Assembly: GCA_036365515.1 (NCBI GenBank) | Contig: CM070874.1 | Location: 45,383,083 to 45,447,082, forward strand | Source: Torymus aiolomorphi | Taxonomy: Eukaryota > Arthropoda > Insecta > Hymenoptera > Torymidae | Reading direction: 5' to 3' | DNA length: 64,000 nt | Shown here: piece after piece, positions 28,450 to 41,112 of the stretch | How positions within the stretch are numbered: the stretch's first letter is position 1 | Layout of the letters: every line of letters starts with the position of its first letter | Made by a program: the position numbers and the translations under genes | The notes under the pieces: model-generated | What the model was told of the DNA's origin: nothing | Databases searched by the model: none | What the model saw: the letters and a program-made list of their open reading frames with translations, nothing else

Positions 28450-28802
28450 AACTATCTTTATGGAATGTCGGAGAAGCAATTATCGGTGGGAGTGATGCAA
28501 CCCAAGGAAAATTTCCCTACGTTGTATCTTTGCGAAATGAAACAGGACTGCATTATTGCAACGGCGTTTTGATTACGAAAAAACATGTCATCACAGCAGC
28601 ACACTGTGTGTTTACGGATAAAAGCGTTTTCAACGGTGGAGAAGAAGAAAGATTGCTAGTTGAAAATATTAAAGTGCTAGTTGACACAATCTCCACTCAT
28701 TCAGATCCTAGTAAAATTTATAATGTCGAGAAGTTGACTCCACACTCTCAGTACAACATCACTAATTTAGATTCTGTTAAATATGATGTTGCAATTGTAA
28801 CG
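28450..28802 (+). CDS. S1 chymotrypsin-like serine protease A, catalytic exon 1 of 3
   Basis: Acceptor TTACAG at 28,449; the exon reads LSLWNVGEAIIGG, so the activation cleavage precedes IIGG. It carries HYC (Cys42), the His57 motif TAAHC and Asp102 in KYDVAIV, and ends in phase 0 at ACG|GTAAAT. It aligns throughout with exon 2 of protease B (43,632-43,987). The rest of the fold is on exons at 40,561-40,857 and 40,966 onwards, so either the gene has an intron of about 11.8 kb full of transposons or the two parts derive from separate broken copies. Phases match, which favours one gene. Substrate is unknown; pocket residues are on the later exon. Confidence 0.75.
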
Positions 28803-30025
28803 GTAAATATGTTTTATATTAAAGGGCGCGGCAGTGCCCTGCTTGGCGAGTTATAAGGAATGAATTCATTACTTAAGTGATTTTTTAAAGCATAAGTATG
28901 ACTGAAATTTTTGAGGAATGAAATGAAATATTATTCTAATAGTTCAAAAAGTGTGTTACCAATATAACCGTAATCTTTTACATATTAGTAGATTTACAAA
29001 ATAACACAAAAATGATTTTTAATGAATTTTGTTTAAAAAACTAGCATAATAAAATTATTGTCTTTATTGCGTTACAAAAAAACTGCCGCCAATTCATTAA
29101 TTCGCACTTTGCTTCTTCAAACTTAATTACTTAATTTATTATATTCCGTTGAAATCATTATTAATGCCAATTAAGAAAACATAGATCCCCCATTTACCCT
29201 ATTAAAAATATATCATAGTTTAAAATTACATCTTATTTTATACTTATCATTGTAAATGATGAATTATTTAATTTATAATAATCAATTGTTTTTTTTTTAT
29301 TTTATTTGCTCATCAGCTACTTGTCACGTTGCCCTACTTAAAGTTTATTTGTAAACCCATTTTAGAATAAATACAAGTTCAAAATTTTTATAACAAATAT
29401 TTAACCAGAAATATCTTACAATTCAATAAATGGTTTTTCTTGAACTATAAACTCGGTTTGAACACGTAAAAAATGGTAAAAAATCTATGCAAAAATTTTC
29501 GCGAATATCGGTTAATAACTACTCCTATTATGGTAAAAAGAAGGAAACGTGATTTATTATCTAGAAAATAAATTTCTTCTCAAAAACAAATTCAGATAAT
29601 CTCGTGAAATTTGAAGACAAAAAGTACTTTAAAGTTTATTAAATAGTGAAAATTTCGGAAAGCTAAATCAAATATTTTCTGAAAATAAAATTAACAAAAA
29701 CATTGACATTTTCCTATAAGGTCCCCAACGAAATGACCTTCCAAAAAGTTCTTTTTTATGAAAGTTCGTTTCAACATTATAAAACGAAATGATCACAGTA
29801 TGCAAAAGTAGAACGATTTAGATAATAGAAACAAATTTAAAAACAAAAAATTATGCATATAAGATGAATATCTTTTACTTAAGAAAATCAGGGGCGGATT
29901 AAAAATGTGCGGGGCCCGGGGCTAACATCAGGAAGGACCCCACATAAGGACAGCGAAGATTGATCTCGATCACTATTACTATATTTTAATAAAAATATCC
30001 AAATATATTTTCACACAATTAAAAT
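28803..30025. other. Protease A intron, AT-rich
   Basis: Follows the GTAAAT donor of the protease exon. No second gene was recognised. CpG is rare and no inverted-repeat element is obvious here. Confidence 0.4.
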
Positions 30026-30392
30026 AGTACATTACGATATAAGTGCGCAAAGTCGTCAATTTATGCACTGGTGCTATTTATGTCGCTTCGTTCTGGCGAC
30101 AAAAGCACGACTGCATAAATCGTCTACGCGCACACGTATCGTACACTATTTTTTTTATTCAGTGTGCTTAATTTTCTACTTTTATAAACAGGCATGAGAA
30201 GTGCCTGATTTTCGCACCATGGGTCGCAAAACGTGCAAATTGAACACTACGCACACTGTATATAAACAGGTATAAAAATAGAAAATTACGCACACTGACA
30301 GTGAGTTAAAAAAAATAGTGTACGATACGTGTGCGACAAATAACACCAGTGCGTAAATCGACGACTTTGCGCACTTACCGTAATGTACTATT
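30026..30392. repeat. Palindromic hairpin repeat with TAGTACATTACG ends
   Basis: Left TAGTACATTACG and right CGTAATGTACTA are perfect inverses, with GTGCGCAAAGTCGTC/GACGACTTTGCGCAC just inside. Inner hairpins include CGCTTCGTTCTGGCG. It belongs to the same structural class as the three-module array at 53,064-53,492. Open frames here are by-products. Confidence 0.65.
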
Positions 30393-30970
30393 CCGATTTT
30401 TATATATTTTGAGGTATCATTTTGTTCCTTAAACGTTTGCCTATCTTTCCTTAAACATTTGACGATCAAAATCATTAAAGAATCATTTATGTACAATGTT
30501 AGAGCCGATTGTTTATAAGTTTTCATAATTTATCGATAAACAATCGATCTAACATTGCACACAATTAATTCGACAATAATTTAGACTGTCAAATTTATAG
30601 GTAAATGTTGAAGTAACAAAATGATATCATGAATATAAAAATATTATAAGAATATGTATCTTATAGTACGTATAATTTTCTTAAACAAAGAATCTTTCTA
30701 ATCTTATTTCTACTTTTGAATACTATGATCATTTGTATTTTATGTTGAAGTAAACTTTCATACGAAAATCTGTTTGGTGGGCCATTTTTGAGGATGAACT
30801 ACCTTAACAAATGGCAGACTAAAGATAATTTAAAATTTTAAAAATGAAAATGCAGGTAATTCAAATACATTCTAAAAATTTTCTGAAATGTCAAAATCAT
30901 TTCTGGTCCATAAAAAAAAATGAGTAATTAAAAAACATAGAATATAATATATCGACTTGAAAAATCTTCA
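30393..30970. other. Protease A intron, AT-rich
   Basis: A minus-strand open frame ending here extends into the hairpin repeat and has no protein-like features. Nothing else was recognised. Confidence 0.35.
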
Positions 30971-31548
30971 TTAAGGACGCTTGCTGACAAAATGAGTTTC
31001 TATAGAATCTTATGAAACTTGCAAGGTAGATTCTTATTGTTATTATGTGCAACATCTGCAAACTTCAGAAAGCCTAGCAACACCGTTCATCAGATATAAG
31101 CTATCAAAGTTAGACAATTTAATACGGTGTCTTATGAAAAAGTCGTGAAAAAATGAACGTTTTCATTAATAACGCCAAAAGTTTTCTATAGAATTGAACG
31201 AAAAAGAGATATTTTACTAATGATGATATTTTAAATAAGCTCTCCAAAATCCAGAAAGCCTAGCAGCACCGTTTTCGAGATACAGTTGTTTAAAGTAGGT
31301 AACTTCGGCCGCGCGTGTCCTTGTGTGCGTGTAAACAAACCAATGGCGTGCCCGCGCGCTACGCGTGTGTCTATAGAGACGGAGCGCTTCGATGTGAATG
31401 TACACAACACACCGATGAAGCGGCGCCATGTATACGTGTACAGTCTCGCGTGAAATTTTGAGAGTGGGGAGACCCGAGAGAGCGCTAGGCGTACGGCGTT
31501 CGACTCTGCGTACTTTTGGCTACGATTGCAATGAGCAAGCGTCCTTAA
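30971..31548. mobile_element. TTAA-flanked MITE (GGACGCTTGCT termini), copy 1
   Basis: Starts TTAAGGACGCTTGCTGA, ends TGAGCAAGCGTCCTTAA. 578 bp with a CpG-rich right half. A nearly identical copy lies at 37,568-38,143. TTAA at both ends suggests piggyBac-type mobilisation. No transposase. Confidence 0.85.
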
Positions 31549-31840
31549 ATAAACGATGATCAAAATCGGACAAAGCTACTGCCCCGAGTCCTATATGTAT
31601 CCTCTGCGGTATGCTCGCATATACACATATGCACCATACCCACACAGCTTCAAATATGTGTTGGGACATTTTTGTCTCAATAATTTGCTTCGCCATTTCA
31701 ATGCTTCATTTATATTAACGCGTGGAAGCAGTCCACTAACAAGTTCTATAAGTAAAGCAGCGAATCAGCATTCGGAGCGTCTGCTGTATCAGTAAAATCG
31801 GATGAAGCGAGTGAAACTGCAAAATCGGCACCTATGGAAT
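31549..31840. other. Protease A intron, between MITEs
   Basis: Just under 300 bp between two mobile elements. No gene recognised. Confidence 0.3.
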
Positions 31841-32184
31841 ATTTCTAAGAGTTGACGCACAAAGATAAACTTATTCCCTAATTCCCGGTCAAATTTTACA
31901 TAAATCTATTTGAAATTAAGGACGAAATTTGAAAAATCGCAAAATGTTATATTTTGAGGTTAATATAGTATATATAGTATGCAAGTAATATGCGACGTTA
32001 CGATTTTTTAAATTTCGTCTTAATTTTCCAACAGATTTATCTGAAATTTGACCAGGTATTAGGGAATAAGTTTATCTTTGTACGTCAACTCTTAAAATTA
32101 AAGAAAAAGCTTTCAACAATTAATATTTAATTGAAAACATTCTGGCCGGTACGGCAGAAAACTTTGCCGGTATGAGGCATCCCC
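31841..32184. mobile_element. GGGGATGCC-family MITE, copy 3, left end missing
   Basis: Matches copies 1 and 2 from the inner left arm (AAGAGTTGACGCACAAAG) to the right terminus GGCATCCCC at 32,184. Roughly the first 100 bp of the left arm is missing, so it is truncated. Confidence 0.75.
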
Positions 32185-32862
32185 TTGGGCAATAGATTTG
32201 GACGATCGAGCGAGCCCGCCTTCGGCGGGCTCGCTCGATCATAATTATGCAGAGGGTCTCGTTCGAGAAGATCACTAGGTAGTACCGCCAGTGTACACAG
32301 ATGTCGCCACAAACTTCAGCTATGTGGGGATCCTAGCCCCAGGGCTCTCCTGATTCCGGGAAAGGAAGGGGAGAGAAAGAAATCAAGGAGTTAACAGTAA
32401 CAAGACGAGGTTTATTGAGAGGGTACAGAGGTGTACAGCGGACGCACATCTGCACGCTCGAGGATTCGAGTACTGACTGCGGCGCGCAGGCCGCTTCTCG
32501 CCGAACTGAATATGGCCGCCTCCCCCACTCTCGCAAGAGAGCGAGAGGGAAGATCGCAGTCCCTACAGCTATCCCCACTTCTAAAACTCGGCTGCTGGCT
32601 CGCCCCGCCAGGCCGGCCGGTCTCTCGATCGTCATATAGTTTACAGTTGCTATGTTGTCCATATGTTATCAATGGGTGGGAACGTTCTTAAGATAATGTT
32701 AAATGAATAATATATGTTATTATATGTATTTTAATGTTATAAATTTTTATTAAAATTTATTTAAGGGTGGGATGTGATCTTCTCGAACGAGACCCTCTGC
32801 ATAATTATGATCGAGCTTCGTGTCTCGTTCTTGAGATCACTAGGTAGATGTTCAGAGTGACT
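32185..32862. repeat. Complex CpG-rich repeat, possible solo LTR or composite element
   Basis: A perfect inverted repeat of about 39 bp joins 32,237-32,275 to 32,774-32,812. Just outside its left arm is a perfect hairpin (see 32,204-32,240). On the minus strand AATAAA near 32,412 sits in a layout like an LTR polyadenylation region, and the segment 32,276-32,640 recurs in inverted, deleted form at 39,110-39,230. Open frames here are not protein-like. The class of element is not certain. Confidence 0.5.
32204..32240. repeat. Perfect 17-bp GC-rich hairpin
   Basis: GATCGAGCGAGCCCGCC (32,204-32,220), loop TTC, then its exact reverse complement (32,224-32,240). Such a stable hairpin with no decay suggests recent origin. 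It touches the 39-bp inverted repeat of the surrounding element. Confidence 0.9.
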
Positions 32863-34538
32863 ATTCAGTCTTTTATTTCAGTAATTCTAAATTCTAGATA
32901 ATTACGAACTTCGTTTGAAAAAGAAAACTATTTAACTTAAGTACTTTAAGTATCAGAATCAGCTACTGGACTAGCTTTATCAGAATCTACCACATGTAAT
33001 AGTTATGTTTATAAAATCGAACTACATCCCACTGTTTATCTTAATAATTAATTCATCTGAACTAAAACACTTTCAAACCTAACATTTTAGTTTCTAGGTT
33101 TTGACTGTGATATTATAACATAGATACGATATTGAGGAGACTGAAAATTAGTCGTTGACGCATTGAAATCTCAATGTACAAGCAATATTCAAACGCGCTT
33201 CGCGCGTAGTTTTCTGTTTTGAGGTTATGTATGCTATCTTCATTACGTTTTACTTTTAACGTATTTAAGAATTTTTTCAAAGTCAGAACTTAATCATTTT
33301 TATACTACTCTAAATGTAAAAATTCCATTAAAAAATTCAAACATTAAATTCCAAACAGTAAATTTTTCGCGCCTTCTTCTTATCGACCAATCAAAATCAA
33401 ACCTTTAGATGCTTCAACATGGCCGCTCATCACTTTAAGAAGGGATATTGTGTATTTCTTATGTTTTTATGTAATTTTCTCGTATTGAAAAAGATGTTAT
33501 TATTACGCAATGTTTTAAAACTTTTTAAATCTTTTACATGTACAGTAAACGACTATTATTATTATTCAATCACTAGAGTCTCTCAAAACTTGTTGTTATT
33601 ATTATTATTATTATTATTATTCACTTAATAATTTGATTAACCCAACTGAAATCAACCATACCTCATACTCTTGTAGAATATCTTTGTTCTCTAAGACTAT
33701 GTACGATATTTCTTTAGAATTTTGTAATCATAAAAAAGAATTATAATTATGTTAAATTATCACAACAAACTCGCGAGATTTTTTCTTATATAAATATATA
33801 TTGATTAAATACACAAAATACTAAGTATTTAGTAATACTAAAGTCAGATTACGGATAGACACTACTATCGTTCTATTTTACTTGAATAAGGAGGAAAAGT
33901 TCCAATTCAAATAATAACTAAATTAATTTGGTTTCTTTTACCTACACTGAGAGAAGAATTTATTTCTGACAATGAAATATTTAATCACAATGTGATAACA
34001 AAAATATTAAATGCAGAGAATTATAATATAATATTAAGACAATCATTATATATATTTGAATTAATGAGTCGTGTAATAACTTCAATGACGCCTCAGTTCT
34101 TCAATTACTATTTCTTTCAATAAAATGTATTTAAATGATTCAATTGGAAATTTTTTTTTCCAGTGTATAAACGAATAATCTACGGTAATTGACCTGATAT
34201 TTTACCTTTATAGAAAAATTTAGACGAACTAAAGCATCGAAATAACATTTTGATATAGATTTGGTGTTGACTGAGTCCACCAGTTACTTGATTCAAATAA
34301 TAGTTTATCCATATCACTTTGTAAGAATCTTGAAGGGGTTGTTAAAAACGCCTTTATAAGACCTAGACATCAACTACAATTGAATATTCATCGATTACTC
34401 GAACCCATATCATAGGTCAGTAAGAAATTAGGCAGTATATATATACTTTAAGTAGCGTAACAAATACTTAAAGTCAAAAATTTAAGATTATGATATCTTG
34501 GTTGATTAATAAATATAAAAAATATATAAATAACCTTA
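32863..34538. other. Protease A intron, AT-rich, with (TTA)n
   Basis: A TTA/ATT trinucleotide run lies at about 33,594-33,621. No gene was recognised; an open frame at 33,419-33,628 ends in this run and is an artefact. Confidence 0.4.
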
Positions 34539-35832
34539 CAAGGGTCATTTGACAAGTACCTAGCCTCACCGCCAGATGGTGCCACTATCGCACCAGAAAT
34601 ACACTACAGTGCAGTATCTTCCTGTAAACGGTTACAGACGAAATTTCAGCCGGATCGGAGTTGTAGTTTATTTTTGAGAGCGTGTGAAAGCAAATGTGTC
34701 CGTTGATTTTTGAAAAAATGGAGAAAGAACAATATCGGTCGGTGATTTGATTCTTGTTTTTGGAAGGGAAATCGCGCAGTGAAATTAAAGAACGCTTGGA
34801 TGCAGTGTATGGGGATGCTTCTCCTTCGATGGCGACCGTTAAATTTTGGTATAACGAGTTTCAACGTGGTCGTACGTCGGTTTTTGATGATCCACGCCCA
34901 GGTGCTCCGAAAACAGCCACTACGGAGGAGAACGTGACAAAAATACCCGATATCGTTTTGTCAGACCGCCGATTAAAGGTGCACGAGATAGCTGCGATAG
35001 TAGGTATCTCAGAAGAACGCGTGTAGCATATCCTACATGAGATTTTAGGCATGAGGAAGCTGTCAGCAAGGTGGGTGCCGCGTTTGCTGACTGCAGACAA
35101 CAAGCGCATCCGTGTGACCAGTTCAGAGCAGTGTTTGGAGCTGTTTAATCGCAATCCAAAAGAGTTTTTGCGTCGTTACGTGACCGTCGACGAAACATGG
35201 ATTCACTACTACACTCCAGAGACCAAGGAGCAGTCAAAACAGTGGACCTTACCCGGTGAACCTGCTCCGAAGAAGGCGAAGACGGTCCCGTCGGCCGGAA
35301 AGGTGATGGCCACTGTTTTCTGGGATTCTCAAGGTGTGATTTTTATTGACTATCTGGAGAAGGGCAAAACGGTCACAGGACAGTACTACGCCGAACTATT
35401 GAGCCGATTTGACGCCGTGTTAGAAGAAAAACGGCCCCATTTGTCTAAAAAGAAAGTGGTTTTCCACCACGATAATGCACCGGCTCACACTTCTGCACTC
35501 GCCACGGCTAAATTGGTCGAATTACGCTACGAACTGCTGCCCCATCCACCGTATTCTCCAGATTTGGCTCCGTGCGACTTTTTTTTGTTTCCGAACCTAA
35601 AAAATTCGCCCGCCGGGAAGAGATTCCACTCCAATAATGAAATAATCGCCGCCACGGAGGCCTATTTTGTAAACCAAGAGATAACATTTTTTTCAACGGG
35701 GTTAAAAAAATTGGAACACCGCTGGACCAAGTGTATTCAACTAAAAGGAGACTACATTGAAAAATAAATTTTATTTTTTGTAAAATTTTGGTGTTTTCAT
35801 TTGTAGGCTAGGTACTTATCAAATGACCCTCG
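34539..35832 (+). mobile_element. Full-length mariner transposon
   Basis: 1,294 bp, the usual size for mariner. Terminal repeats are 27 bp with two mismatches (left CAAGGGTCATTTGACAAG, right end the inverse finishing AAATGACCCTCG), and TA lies on both sides (34,537-34,538 and 35,833-35,834). It carries one transposase frame in the plus direction that is nearly intact. It lies in the gap between the protease A exons. Confidence 0.95.
34718..35767 (+). pseudogene. Mariner transposase with two premature stops
   Basis: From ATG 34,718 to stop 35,765-35,767 the frame is about 349 codons, the normal length, interrupted by TGA at 34,748-34,750 and TAG at 35,024-35,026 with no frameshift. Visible are the N-terminal helix-turn-helix region, the WVPRLLT linker motif, the first catalytic Asp158 in TVDETW, Asp252 in HHDNAPAH and Asp287 in YSPDLAPCDFF: the DD34D triad of mariner. 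The full triad and only two point defects mean recent inactivation. Without readthrough it cannot make active transposase. Confidence 0.93.
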
Positions 35833-37220
35833 TAAATGTATATAGCCTTAGCTAATGAGTAATAAATATGATCTAAGTTGTTAATCGTATTCACGGTCGA
35901 CAAATCCGTCGACGAAACGTCGCAAATATTTAACATCTTGGGAGATTTATTTTCTTTCTTGCTCCCAACGGATCTAGTCAGAATTGACTAAAAACATTAT
36001 CAGTAATACATATGAGTAAAGAATAAATTATACTCTTTATAATAATATAATTATTATTTGTAAGTTGATAATCGCGTTGACAAAATTTAGTAACAGAAAT
36101 GTTTGAATTCGATATCTCGTAATTCTTGAAGAGTAACTTTTATACCCGCAAGAAATCCATATTGAAAGACTCGAAATCAAACCACGATAATTATCGTTAA
36201 TTAACTTAAAATTAAAATTTTGACACATTTTGATTTACATGTATACGACCAGTATGATAACCAACGAACGTCAGCCTGTTTTCAAAACGTTCTAAAGAAT
36301 CTGATGCTATGCATTTACAATTACCTTTTTATTACAATATTATAATCAAAGTAATTATTATATAATTTTGCATTAATTGGAGTGCTATGCACACAAATGT
36401 TTATTTATTTATTTATTTTTTGTTTTCAATAATTTATTTCTCAATCGATTGATATAATCTTGAATCGTACTATTTTATGAAAAAAAAAAGAATTAACGAT
36501 CATCAAAAACATGACAACGCACTGCTTGGCAATATATATATAAGAAATTGAAAAGGAAGTGAGCGGGGTCGCAAAGCACCCTTTATACTTTATTCTATCA
36601 ATTCTTTGATCAGGTTAGAAAGATTCATGCACGCTTCACGCGCCAATATTTCTCTTGCCAAATGCTTTCAAATTAGAAATAAAATTTTCTTTAGACGAAC
36701 CAGTCCTTACGGCTTGTCTCTTTTTTTTTTTTTTTTATAATGGCTAACGTTAACTGGCGCGCTACGCACACCTGTGTTTCTCTTTTCCTCGAAAATTTTA
36801 TTCGATTACTTACATGATCGATAAGACGATAGTTCAAGAATAGGATTTTTATATTTCTATATATTTTTATATATTAAGAATATGCTTTAAAATGTAACAC
36901 TCCAATGGCGCAGCATTAAGGTTAAACTTCATGACCATTCAGTACATGAGTTATATAGCACTAGCTGCATGCGCCTATCTTTCGTATTCAGCGAGACAAA
37001 CAGTAGATCGAGAACTGTGTATTGCTGTAAAATCGATCCTGATTTGGGAAACGAACCCGCTCTCCTGGTGCAGGGACTTTTTTCCTCCCATCGCCCTTAT
37101 GTATCTCGCTTGAGATGGTTCTTGGCCTCTTACTCATTGAGGAAATTAAGAGGAAGATTATATTCCTTTAAGGCCATGTGAAACCGTGAATTTCAATATT
37201 TTTTAAATCAACATTTAAAC
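35833..37220. other. Protease A intron, AT-rich
   Basis: No gene recognised. A poly-T stretch is near 36,721-36,737. Small open frames at 36,931-37,181 lack protein features. Confidence 0.4.
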
Positions 37221-37510
37221 GTTTATTTGGAAAAAGACGAACGTCAAGCGCTCCGTACACGTAAACACTATATTCAGATTTTTTTTGGGGTGATTCTATT
37301 GGTATTTTCATGAGATATCCATGTTTGAAAAGTAGCTTAATTGCAGATTCCTACTTACCGATAATACGGTTTTTATTTAATTAAATAAATTCTTATCATT
37401 TTTTTGGAAAAACACGAACGTCAGGCGCTCCGTATATGTTAATACTATACTCAGATTTTTTTTTGGACGATTCTATTGGTATTTTCATGAGATATCCATG
37501 TTTGGAAATT
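37221..37510. repeat. Direct duplication, two copies of about 105-115 bp
   Basis: The segment with ACGAACGTCA and GCGCTCCGTA, continuing to GATTCTATTGGTATTTTCATG, occurs at about 37,221-37,330 and again at about 37,401-37,506, spaced about 178 bp with few differences. It is a local tandem-type duplication. Confidence 0.75.
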
Positions 37511-37567
37511 ATGTCGGTATTTTACATCACCTTAATCGTACATTCGGGCATAGCCATCTAAGTGCGC

Positions 37568-38143
37568 TTAAGGACGCTTGCTCACAAAATGAGTTTCTAT
37601 AGAATCTTATGAAACTTGCAGGGTAGATTCTTATTATTATTATGTGCAACATCTGCAAACTTCAGAAAGCCTAGCAACACCGTTCATCAGATATAAGCTA
37701 TCAAAGTTAGACAATTTAATACGGTGTCTTATGAAAAAGTCGTGAAAAAATGAACGTTTTCATTAATAACGCCAAAAGTTTTCTATAGAATTGAACGAAA
37801 AAGAGATATTTTATTAATGATGATATTTTAAATAAGCTCTCCAAAATCCAGAAAGCCTATAGCAGCACCGTTTTCGAGATACAGTTGTTTAAAGTAGGTA
37901 ACTTCGGCCGCGCGTGTCCTTGTGTGCGTGTAAACAAACCAATGGCGTGCCCGCGCGCTACGCGTGTGTCTACACAGACGTAAGCGCTTCGATGTGAATG
38001 TACACACCGATGAAGCGGCGCCATGTGTACGTGTACAGTCTCGCGTGAAATTTTGAGAGTGGGGAGACCCGAGAGAGCGCTAGGCGTACGGCGTTCGACT
38101 CTGCGTACTTTTGGTTACGATTGCAATGAGCAAGCGTCCTTAA
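37568..38143. mobile_element. TTAA-flanked MITE (GGACGCTTGCT termini), copy 2
   Basis: 576 bp, in the same orientation as 30,971-31,548 and nearly identical through its length, with TTAA at each end. High identity points to recent mobility or to local duplication. Confidence 0.85.
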
Positions 38144-38515
38144 GCGAAAAAACCGTCGAAATGTTCGGCAGTTTCTTCCTTGAATAAGTTGGCAATGTAA
38201 TCGCATAAAACCGATAGTCTTTTACTCAATGAAAAAGCCTATCATTTATTTTTACTGATTATAAATGAGATAAGGAAAATTACCAGTAACTAAATTCCGA
38301 ACATTTCCTTGTTTTTCTGAAAATTAATTTGTCTTTTCAGACTCTGTCTCTACCAGATTCTTGTAAGCATAAGCTGCATTAGCGTTGCGAGATTGTGATT
38401 CTTGTTTACCTCGCCGCCATCTATCAACTCACTTGCGAATCTGGAAGAGCAATATGCAGATCTAGGTTATGTGCTGTCTGTAGCCAGATGCATTACATAA
38501 CTCTAGTCAAATTGT

Positions 38516-38703
38516 ACAGTTTGTCTCACCTCTCGTGTGAGCTCACTGCCAACAAAAGATCATGTTAATACAGGTTATGTACAGTTTGTCTCACCTCTCG
38601 TGTGAGCTCACTGCCAAACAAAGGATCATGTAGTCATGATAATACAGGTTATGTCAAACATACGACCTGTCTCACCTCTCGTGTGAGCTCGCCGTAAAAC
38701 AAA
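38516..38703. repeat. Three imperfect tandem repeats of about 60-77 bp
   Basis: Each unit contains TGTCTCACCTCTCGTGTGAG followed by CTC (starts near 38,522, 38,587 and 38,669). CTCAC and GTGAG inside the core make a small hairpin. The first two units also share ACAGTT and AATACAGGTTATGT. No coding role seen. Confidence 0.8.
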
Positions 38704-39109
38704 GACTACAACCCAAACCGTCTAACGGCTTAAAAAGAACACAATAAAGATCTATAGTTTATGCAGTTTATAAGAGAAGTATATTTTTTCTTTTCTCTTA
38801 CACATGCATAACTACAGTCCATTGAGATTTGGGCGGCATGTTTATAACTTCTCGTGTTAACACGCCGCCGCACAAAAACGTCCTGGAACGTATACTTACT
38901 TATTAATCCAAATAACGACGATTCTGAATCTGAGACATCGTCCGAAAGGTTAAGCACTATTTATCTGCTTCCACAGTTGAATACGGCGGTCGGGAAATCT
39001 TCATCAATAATCCTTCCGTAAAGGATGAAAAACGAAGGCTTCTCTTCTACTGCCATGTAGCTAAAGCATGGCACACTCTACGCGCACAAAAAGCGTTATG
39101 ACGAGAGAG
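38704..39109. other. Protease A intron, no gene seen
   Basis: Unique-looking sequence between repeats. A minus-strand open frame (38,730-38,957) shows no family features. Confidence 0.35.
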
Positions 39110-39230
39110 ACCGGCCGGCCTGGCGGGGCGAGCCAGCAGCCGAGTTTTAGAAGTGGGGATAGCTGAAGTTTGTGGCGACATCTGTGTACACTGGCGGTAC
39201 TACCTAGTGATCTCGAGAATGAGACACGAA
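39110..39230 (+). repeat. Inverted, internally deleted copy of the 32.2-32.9 kb repeat
   Basis: ACCGGCCGGCCTGGCGGGGC through GTGGGGATAGCTG matches the reverse complement near 32,570-32,620. It then jumps straight to AAGTTTGTGGCGACATCTG, which in the other copy lies about 250 bp further on. Both junction partners contain TAGCTG, so deletion between short direct repeats is likely. Confidence 0.75.
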
Positions 39231-40155
<925 letters not shown>

Positions 40156-40560
40156 CAGACATTCCGTAATAATCTATAAAGCTATATCCAATTAAATTCT
40201 GTTCTACGCGATTATTTCGCATTAGATGAACCTTTCCAGGCCGGGAACTAAAAGATGTACCCCTCCCTCCCTTTCACATATAACAATCCATGAGGAAGCA
40301 ACATATAAAAAATGTCCGTGTTACAAAGAACTTAAAAAATGCTAAGATTGAAAATTATTAGTTTTTGAGAATCATAAAAAGGTTACCAATGATTAATCAT
40401 CTTAAACATTTTTGAATAAAGATAATAAAATTTAAGTAAAACATGGATGAATTTATAGTAGGTGGTACAAGGGTGGTACAAAAATAAAAATAAAATAAAA
40501 ATTTTTTAAAAGTAATGAATTCCATGTTTAATTAAAAATGTTATTATTTGTTTTATAAAG

Positions 40561-41112
40561 CTTAAAAATGAAGTGACAATTCCTGGAGTGATACCGATTA
40601 AGCGAGTTACATCAAACAAAGCTGTCGGTGGAGAAACTGCAACTGTCGTCGGATGGGGTGTCGATAAACGAGAGTCAATACCTTCTATGATCACTGCTGA
40701 AACTCTTAAAAAATTCGAGTTAAATATCGTTGATTCTAATGACTGCATAACTCAACTTATGAAAGACCAGCGGAAGGCGTTAGAAATAATTAAAACGCCT
40801 ATACAAGAATCGAGTATATATTACGGTTTTAAGGACGAAAACACTGGTGTTTGTATTGTAAGTGTCTTTATATCTATATATTAATTTCCATAACTATTTT
40901 ATTTCGTACAATTTCATGCAAATATCATATAAAAATAAGAAATACTTTATTTACATTAAATTTAGCGTGACAGCGGCGGTTCTATGATAGTCAATGACGA
41001 ATTAATGGAAATTGTTGCTTTTGGATTTCCATGTGCACTAGGAGTTCCGGATATGTATACACCAATTGAAGGGCCGGATGTAATAAGGGGGTTAGCGCTC
41101 GAAAACCCGTAA
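40561..41112 (+). CDS. S1 serine protease A, C-terminal exons, end replaced by transposon
   Basis: Exon 40561-40857 begins after TTATAAAG with LKNEVTIPGVIPI, carries VVGWG and SNDC (Cys168), and ends GVC|I (Cys191) at GTAAGT. The next exon (from 40,966) begins RDSGGS, with catalytic Ser195. Gly189 and Gly216 line the S1 pocket, so chymotrypsin- or elastase-like specificity is more likely than trypsin-like. Residue 193 is Arg. The Cys182 position is Tyr, leaving Cys168 unpaired. At 41,068, within what would be the last helix, a 1.2-kb element interrupts the frame and adds 14 foreign residues before TAA (41,110-41,112). The original tail is left at 42,274-42,318. Expression and function are doubtful. 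Confidence 0.75.

Noticed and set aside
32412..32691. Overlapping open frames in the CpG-rich repeat
   Set aside because: Frames on both strands, no family similarity, lies inside repetitive DNA.
38516..38703. CRISPR-like array
   Set aside because: Only three imperfect repeats, eukaryotic context, no unique spacers of regular length.
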